Assembly (NCBI GenBank): GCA_050633545.1 | Contig: JBOEGS010000008.1 | Span: forward strand, 146,177 to 210,176 | Reading direction: 5' to 3' | DNA from: Litorivita sp050633545 | GTDB lineage: Bacteria; Pseudomonadota; Alphaproteobacteria; Rhodobacterales; Rhodobacteraceae | Length of the DNA: 64,000 nt | Part shown: piece after piece, positions 59,645-64,000 of the stretch | Numbering within the stretch: the first letter of the stretch is position 1 | How the letters are laid out: each line of letters opens with the position of its first letter | The notes under the pieces: generated by a model | What the model saw: only the letters and a program-made list of their open reading frames with translations | Databases searched by the model: none | What the model was told of the DNA's origin: nothing | Translations under genes and position numbers: made by a program

Positions 59645-59668
59645 CGCGGTTGTGAGCAAATCGGCCTT

Positions 59669-59698
59669 AAGGCCCGCGTCATTGGCGCGGGCCTTTTT
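59669..59698 (+). terminator. Rho-independent terminator of clpB
   Basis: Stem AAGGCCCGCG / CGCGGGCCTT with a seven-base loop followed by T residues, 25 bases after the clpB stop. Confidence 0.9.
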
Positions 59699-59885
59699 GC
59701 TGTGCGCAGGCAGGCGCCCGTGGGCAAATTCCCGCCCCGCATGATTTGCCACCTATATTTGAATGCGCAAAGGCGCTATGATGCGCCCATTACCAAGACA
59801 TTACTTTTCACTTTTCCGGCGGACGCGCTGGCGATTGCAAATCACTTCCTGCGCACCCGTCTTTTATCTCACGGGAGACCTGACA

Positions 59886-60608
59886 ATGAATATGACCGGA
59901 CTTGCCCCGCTTTGTGCGGCGGCTCTTGTGACCTTTGGCGTGTCGCAAGCGGGCGCTTTGCCGCTCACCGCAGGCGATACAATTGCCATGACCGCAACCA
60001 CCGTTGCCGAAACCCCCGAACTTGCCGGATCGGTGGTCAACGATGACCTCATTTTCGCCGATCTGGACAGCGCCGACCTCTTTGTCGCTGGCTATAACGT
60101 GCAAAACCGTGTGGTCGACTCGGCGTTGCTCGAGACTTTGATCTTTGGGCCGCGCCTGCGCGATCCGGTCAATACCCTCGGGACGGTTGGCATTCTTTAT
60201 ATAGATGGGTTCTCGATCAGCGGTTACGGCGATTTCGCGGTCGATGCCTCCTATCGCACCGACGGTTTGGGCGATGTCGGACCGACCTCGGCGTCGCGCT
60301 CGGCCGATGGGGATACGCTGACCTTTGATTTCGGTTTTCCAATGGTGAACCACTATCTGGCGGAGGAGGTGCATCAGACCAGCTATTTCCTGTCGCTGGT
60401 CACCGATGCCACAGCCTTTGAAAACACAGGGATCATGACGATTTTCGGGCGTGGCTCTCTCGATCCGACCACGCGCATCGAGGTGCAGGTCGGCGGGATT
60501 GCTGTGCCGGTTGCCGCCCCAGCGGTGCCTTTGCCCGCATCGGCGTTTCTTCTGATCGGTGCGCTGGGCGGTGTGGCCGGTATGAAGCGGCGCAAACGTC
60601 GGGGGTAG
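59886..60608 (+). CDS. VPLPA-CTERM sorting domain protein
   Basis: 240 residues. Signal peptide (MNMTGLAPLCAAALVTFGVS, cleaved near QAGA). The body is an acidic beta-rich domain (DLIFADLDSADLFVAGYNVQ, DTLTFDFGFPM) with no recognised catalytic motif. The tail is APAVPLPASAFLLIG, a hydrophobic run and MKRRKRRG, a VPLPA-CTERM variant with Ser instead of Gly at the sixth position. Exported and probably processed by an exosortase coded elsewhere. ATG 59886 is favoured; the upstream extension to 59763 precedes the signal peptide. Confidence 0.86.
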   Translation: MNMTGLAPLCAAALVTFGVSQAGALPLTAGDTIAMTATTVAETPELAGSVVNDDLIFADLDSADLFVAGYNVQNRVVDSALLETLIFGPRLRDPVNTLGTVGILYIDGFSISGYGDFAVDASYRTDGLGDVGPTSASRSADGDTLTFDFGFPMVNHYLAEEVHQTSYFLSLVTDATAFENTGIMTIFGRGSLDPTTRIEVQVGGIAVPVAAPAVPLPASAFLLIGALGGVAGMKRRKRRG

Positions 60609-60627
60609 GGTCGCCCGCACAGCAAAG

Positions 60628-60658
60628 AAAAGGCGCCCCAAAGTCTCGGGCGCCTTTT
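60628..60658. terminator. Bidirectional terminator
   Basis: AAAAGGCGCCC / GGGCGCCTTTT with a nine-base loop gives A- and T-runs on both sides, serving the VPLPA-CTERM gene and the convergent DUF302 gene. Confidence 0.88.
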
Positions 60659-60698
60659 GTCATTGCGGATTGCTTCGGCCAGACGCGACGCAGCACCT

Positions 60699-61172
60699 CT
60701 AATCGATACTGATCGCGCTGCGCACGATGGTATCGACAAGTGCCTGCACCTCTTGCATCGCCCCTTCGGGGAATTGGCGGTAGCCGATGATCACATGATC
60801 AGGATCGTCCGGCATCTGCGCGACAAAGATATCATAGGGACAAAAGCGGATATTCATCGGATCGGCCTCCATCACCTTGCGCGACAGGTTCGCCGAGCAA
60901 AAACTATAGACGTCGGCCTTGGCAAAGAGCACCACATCGGAGCCGACATCGGCCCGCGTGCGCTCCAGCATGTCGCCCACATGCGAAATCCCGTCGATCA
61001 GCAGGCCTTGATCAAGGATCGCATTTTCCAATCCGAAGATCACATCGTCATAGCTTTCCTCGGTCGTATAGCTGACAAGCCCGTCTTCGGCATGGCCGAT
61101 CATCGGCGTCAAAATCAAAGCCGTGCAGGCCAGGCCCGCGCGCAGGGTTTTCTTCATCACGTTCAGCATCAT
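60699..61172 (-). CDS. DUF302 periplasmic protein
   Basis: 157 residues. A signal peptide (MKKTLRAGLACTALILTPM, cleaved at GHA) precedes a DUF302 domain: GLVSYTTEESYDDVIFGLEN, DGISHVGDMLERTRADVG, NLSRKVMEADPMNIRFCPYD and HVIIGYRQFP. Proteins of this family are small, often dimeric, and of unknown function. GGAGGAG precedes the double ATG at 61172/61169. Faces clpB's VPLPA neighbour and is divergent from the FMN protein gene. Confidence 0.9.
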   Translation of the reverse strand: MMLNVMKKTLRAGLACTALILTPMIGHAEDGLVSYTTEESYDDVIFGLENAILDQGLLIDGISHVGDMLERTRADVGSDVVLFAKADVYSFCSANLSRKVMEADPMNIRFCPYDIFVAQMPDDPDHVIIGYRQFPEGAMQEVQALVDTIVRSAISID

Positions 61173-61298
61173 CGGGTCTCCTCCCTTGAGGCGATGGCAC
61201 AGCGCAAAGCGGTTGTTGCACGCCATGGCCCCCTGTGTTTGTGTGAACCTACCCTCTAGCATAGCGCTAAAGCTGACTTTGACACACATCAATCGGGG

Positions 61299-62804
61299 AT
61301 GGATATGGGATTTGCCACGCACGCCTTGACGGTTTTGGCCTTGGTCTTTGTATTGGTGCTTGGGGGGCTGGCCCTGATGGCACTGCTGTTCTTTGTCGTC
61401 GACAAAACCCAAACCGGCGATGCGATCCGGCGCAACTATCCGGTGATCGGACGCTTCCGGCATCTGTTCTCGACCCTTGGCGAGTTTTTCCGGCAATATT
61501 TCTTTGCCATGGACCGCGAGGAGATGCCCTTTAACCGTGCACAGCGCGATTGGGTCGCCCATGCGGGCACGGGCAAGGGCAATACGGTCGCCTTTGGTTC
61601 GACCCGCAGCCTGTCGATCCCCGGCACGCCGATTTTCATGAATGCGGCCTTTCCTCCGCTCGAGGACCAATTCGCCAAAACCGACCCGATGCTGATCGGG
61701 CCGACGGCGGCAATACCCTATGTGGCCAAATCCATCTTCAACATCTCCGGCATGAGCTATGGCGCGATCTCGCGCCCTGCGGTCGAGGCGCTGTCGCGCG
61801 GCGCGTCAGAGGCGGGTATTTGGCTCAACACCGGCGAGGGCGGCATCTCGCCCTTTCATACTCTTGGGGCCTGCGACGTGGTGTTCCAGATCGGCACCGC
61901 GAAATTCGGGGTGCGCGACGAGCATGGCAACCTGAGCGACGAGAAGCTGCGCAAAGTGGCCGAACACCCGCAGGTCCGTATGTTCGAACTCAAGCTGGCC
62001 CAAGGCGCAAAACCCGGCAAGGGCGGCATTCTTCCCGGTGAGAAGGTCAACGCAGAGATCGCCGAAATTCGCGGGCTCAAGATCGGGCAGGACGGGATTT
62101 CGCCGAACCGCCACCGCGAGATCAACAATTGGAGTGATCTGTTGGATATGGTCGAACATATCCGCGAGGTGACGGGCAAACCGGTCGGTTTCAAAACCGT
62201 GATGGGATCGCCAGAAGCGCTCGACCCGCTCTTCGCCTTGATCGAGCAGCGCGGCCCCGATTGCGCCCCCGACTTCATCGCCATCGATGGCGGCGAGGGC
62301 GGCACGGGCGCGGCGCCGATGCCCTTGATCGATCTTGTCGGCATGCCGATCCGCGAGGCCCTGCCGATGCTGGTCGACCTGCGCGACAAACACGGGTTGC
62401 ATGACCGCATCCGCATCATCGCGGCGGGCAAATTGGTCAACCCATCCGACGTGGCTTGGGCGATTTGCGCAGGCGCGGATTTCGTCGCCTCCGCGCGCGG
62501 CTTTATGTTTGCATTAGGCTGCATTCAGGCGCTCAAGTGCAACAAGAACACCTGCCCCACAGGGATCACAACCCATGATCCGCGCTTGCAGGCCGGTCTT
62601 GTGGTCGAGGACAAATACAAACGGGTCGCCCATTACGCCAAACAGGTGATCAAAGAGGTCGAAACCATCGCCCATTCCGTAGGTGTGTCCGAACCGCGCC
62701 AGATGCGCCGCCGCCATGTGCGCGTGGTGATGGCGGACGGGCAATCCGTTCCGATGAATACGCTGTTTCCGAGCCAAGACGGTAAGGTCGGAGTGACGCA
62801 TTAA
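61299..62804 (+). CDS. Glutamate-synthase-like FMN-binding protein
   Basis: 501 residues. An N-terminal membrane helix (LALVFVLVLGGLALMALLFF) precedes the FMN/glutamate-synthase domain: ISGMSYGAISRPAVEALSRG, NTGEGGISPFH, GGEGGTGAAPMPL and the iron-sulfur cysteines of ALKCNKNTCPTGITTHDP. This is the catalytic alpha-subunit half of glutamate synthase, lacking the amidotransferase part. Such membrane-anchored single-domain proteins are common and their substrate is not settled. ATG at 61299 or 61305. Confidence 0.9.
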   Translation: MDMGFATHALTVLALVFVLVLGGLALMALLFFVVDKTQTGDAIRRNYPVIGRFRHLFSTLGEFFRQYFFAMDREEMPFNRAQRDWVAHAGTGKGNTVAFGSTRSLSIPGTPIFMNAAFPPLEDQFAKTDPMLIGPTAAIPYVAKSIFNISGMSYGAISRPAVEALSRGASEAGIWLNTGEGGISPFHTLGACDVVFQIGTAKFGVRDEHGNLSDEKLRKVAEHPQVRMFELKLAQGAKPGKGGILPGEKVNAEIAEIRGLKIGQDGISPNRHREINNWSDLLDMVEHIREVTGKPVGFKTVMGSPEALDPLFALIEQRGPDCAPDFIAIDGGEGGTGAAPMPLIDLVGMPIREALPMLVDLRDKHGLHDRIRIIAAGKLVNPSDVAWAICAGADFVASARGFMFALGCIQALKCNKNTCPTGITTHDPRLQAGLVVEDKYKRVAHYAKQVIKEVETIAHSVGVSEPRQMRRRHVRVVMADGQSVPMNTLFPSQDGKVGVTH

Positions 62805-63023
62805 AAGGCAAAGGCAAGGCCGCGCGCGGGGCAGGTGGCGGTGATGCGCGGACAATGCCGCCCGATGCGCCCGCATTGTTTCAAGAATTGGCATGGCTGC
62901 GCCCCAAGGGCGGCCCTTGGGGGATACCATATTTGACGCAAACGTGCTGCCTCGTTCAAACTATCGATTGTAACTCGTATTTTGTTACGCGCGTTAACCA
63001 AGCTTTATTGAACGGACATAATT

Positions 63024-63644
63024 ATGAAGACTTTTGCAACCACCCTAGCAGCGGGGGTTTTCACCGCTGCATTCGCCCAAGCCGCCACGTTGGATTTCAC
63101 AACGGCGCCCTTCGTCACATAGACCGTCCCGACCACCAGCGCGACCGTCGATGGCGTGAACTTCTCTTTCGTGGCCACCGCAAGGGGCGCCGACGGGTTT
63201 CGCCAAGGCAGTGGCGGGCTTTCCTTCGGCGTGCCCGGAAACGGGATGTATTCGATCTCGATCGTTGCCGATCAGGATCTGTTGCTCAACAGCATGACAG
63301 GAGGCGGGCATTCGCTGACCAGCTTCGCAGGCCAGTTGCCCTTTGATGTCAGCGTCGAAGGTACCGATGTGGCCGATGATCTGATGTTCGCCAGCTCCGC
63401 CACGCAAACGCTGACCTTCGCCGCAGCGCCGGTTTCGGTCAGTGCGGGCGAGGCCTTCTTGATTGCGGTGGATTTCGACGCCTTGGTGGGCAGCTCGATT
63501 TATGCCTCCGCCAGAATCGGGAGCATTGATTTCGATCTGGCCTCGGCCCCCGCCGTGCCGCTGCCTGCGGGTTTGCCGCTGATGATCGGGGCCTTTGCGG
63601 GTTTGGGCGCGCTGCGCCGGAAGTCCAAATCCAAAACGGCCTAG
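63024..63644 (+). pseudogene. VPLPA-CTERM protein gene interrupted by an in-frame TAG
   Basis: The reading frame starts at ATG 63024 with a clear signal peptide (MKTFATTLAAGVFTAAFAQA) and, after residue 32, meets TAG at 63120-63122; the same frame then continues to 63644 with a beta-rich body (GVNFSFVATARGADGFRQGS) and the tail APAVPLPAGLPLMIG, then ALRRKSKSKTA. TAG is an ordinary stop elsewhere in this window (puuD, rmuC, livH). A single base change from CAG or a TAC/TAT codon explains it. Either a fresh pseudogene, a sequence error, or a rare readthrough; the GTG at 63156 would lack a signal peptide. Confidence 0.75.
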
Positions 63645-63669
63645 AACCCGTTTGATCTGCAGATCAGTG

Positions 63670-63697
63670 AAAGCCGCGGTTCCTCCGCGGCTTTTGC
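63670..63697 (+). terminator. Rho-independent terminator after the broken VPLPA-CTERM gene
   Basis: AAGCCGCGG / CCGCGGCTT with a five-base loop, followed by TT and GCG; a modest T-run follows. It lies 25 bases after the stop. Confidence 0.75.
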
Positions 63698-63967
63698 GTT
63701 TTCACGCCGAGGTTTGCCGCCGAGTCGCGCGGCGCCTTGCGATTCCGGCAGCACATGGCGCGATTCCACCCCTGAATCGGGGGTGATTTGCGCCGAGTCC
63801 CGACCTATCTTGGGGATAACCCTGTGGGTAACCCAATATGTGGGGTCGCGCGCCTGTTCAGCCCCAAGCCGCAGCGCAGCGACATGCCATGAAATGCAGC
63901 CGTCTCAAACAAAGTTGCGCCCTTATCCAATTGAATTCATTTGGTTTTTGAGATTTTTGAAGAAAAG

Positions 63968-64000
63968 ATGACAATATCCGAAAAAAGCTCTTGCGGGTTT
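63968..64000 (+). CDS. Possible partial CDS at window edge
   Basis: ATG at 63968 opens a frame (MTISEKSSCGF) that runs off the window; GAAGA sits before it. Only about eleven codons are visible, so the call is weak. Confidence 0.2.
   Translation, partial: MTISEKSSCGF

Larger units (their letters stand above)
63645..64000. other. Terminal intergenic region
   Basis: 356 bases. After the terminator at 63670-63697 I see no credible gene: the open frame at 63714-63971 has no coding signals. From about 63900 the sequence becomes AT-richer, possibly a promoter region for a gene beyond the window. An ATG at 63968 preceded by GAAGA could start that gene (MTISEKSSCGF...), but only 33 bases are visible. 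Confidence 0.6.

Noticed and set aside
63714..63971. 85-codon frame at the end of the window
   Set aside because: No ribosome site or protein features; falls in the region after a terminator.
1..64000. CRISPR array, insertion sequence, phage or integron
   Set aside because: No spaced direct repeats, transposase, integrase, attachment site or capsid genes were seen; the only repeats are short tandem or hairpin units.

Overview
The window looks like a chromosomal segment of a GC-rich (roughly 60% or more) alphaproteobacterium, most likely Rhodobacteraceae. The evidence is gene content: an RpoE-ChrR singlet-oxygen pair, a PuuD-type membrane urate oxidase, four VPLPA-CTERM proteins, a DinB with an N-terminal zinc ribbon, a MutL carrying the endonuclease motif, and an L36 of the 41-residue form. 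Genus cannot be named from the sequence alone. I see no phage, insertion sequence, CRISPR array or rRNA. One tRNA (Val, GAC) is present.

Layout. 0-9.9 kb: LysR regulator, OmpA-like protein, peroxidase-like CMD protein, acetyltransferase, CinA-domain protein, SfsA, methionine aminopeptidase, a lone TRAP solute receptor, RsmD, a ferredoxin-reductase-like flavoprotein and a peroxiredoxin. 10-20.3 kb: a VPLPA-CTERM protein, MscS channel, PCD, DUF482 protein, GDPD, RidA, a type I secretion ATPase/adaptor pair, MlaA and MlaC, and a second VPLPA-CTERM protein. 20.3-30 kb: PBP1A, GlnK-AmtB, a LysR gene divergent from puuD, mutL-rmuC. 30-36 kb: ankyrin protein, then chrR-rpoE divergent from a flavoprotein/DUF1365/SDR/DUF3775 set. 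Both sides of that divergent region carry a TGATCC-N18-TA element, so I predict that the sigma factor reads both its own operon and the neighbouring one.

36-50.4 kb: saccharopine dehydrogenase-like protein, M20-type amidohydrolase, WGR protein, an OmpR-type regulator with a hybrid PAS kinase, then a compact ABC-importer operon (acyl-CoA ligase, LivG, LivH, a 75-residue two-helix protein, LivM, receptor, LivF, PaaK-like protein). The importer bracketed by two CoA-ligase family proteins suggests uptake coupled to CoA activation of an organic acid. The last protein lacks the usual SSGTTG nucleotide loop, and the receptor message is bounded by two hairpins.

50.5-64 kb: rpmJ, tRNA-Val, N-formylglutamate amidohydrolase, a stand-alone CZB protein, DinB, a Nudix hydrolase, an unknown membrane protein, PyrF, a small unknown protein, ClpB behind a sigma-32-like promoter, a third VPLPA-CTERM protein, a DUF302 protein, a GltB-like FMN protein, and a fourth VPLPA-CTERM gene broken by a single in-frame TAG. 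The window ends in a short AT-richer non-coding stretch.

Most of the segment is ordinary housekeeping and metabolism. The parts most worth checking are the divergent RpoE region with its two tandem-repeat tracts, the importer/ligase operon with its small membrane protein, and the dispersed CTERM proteins.
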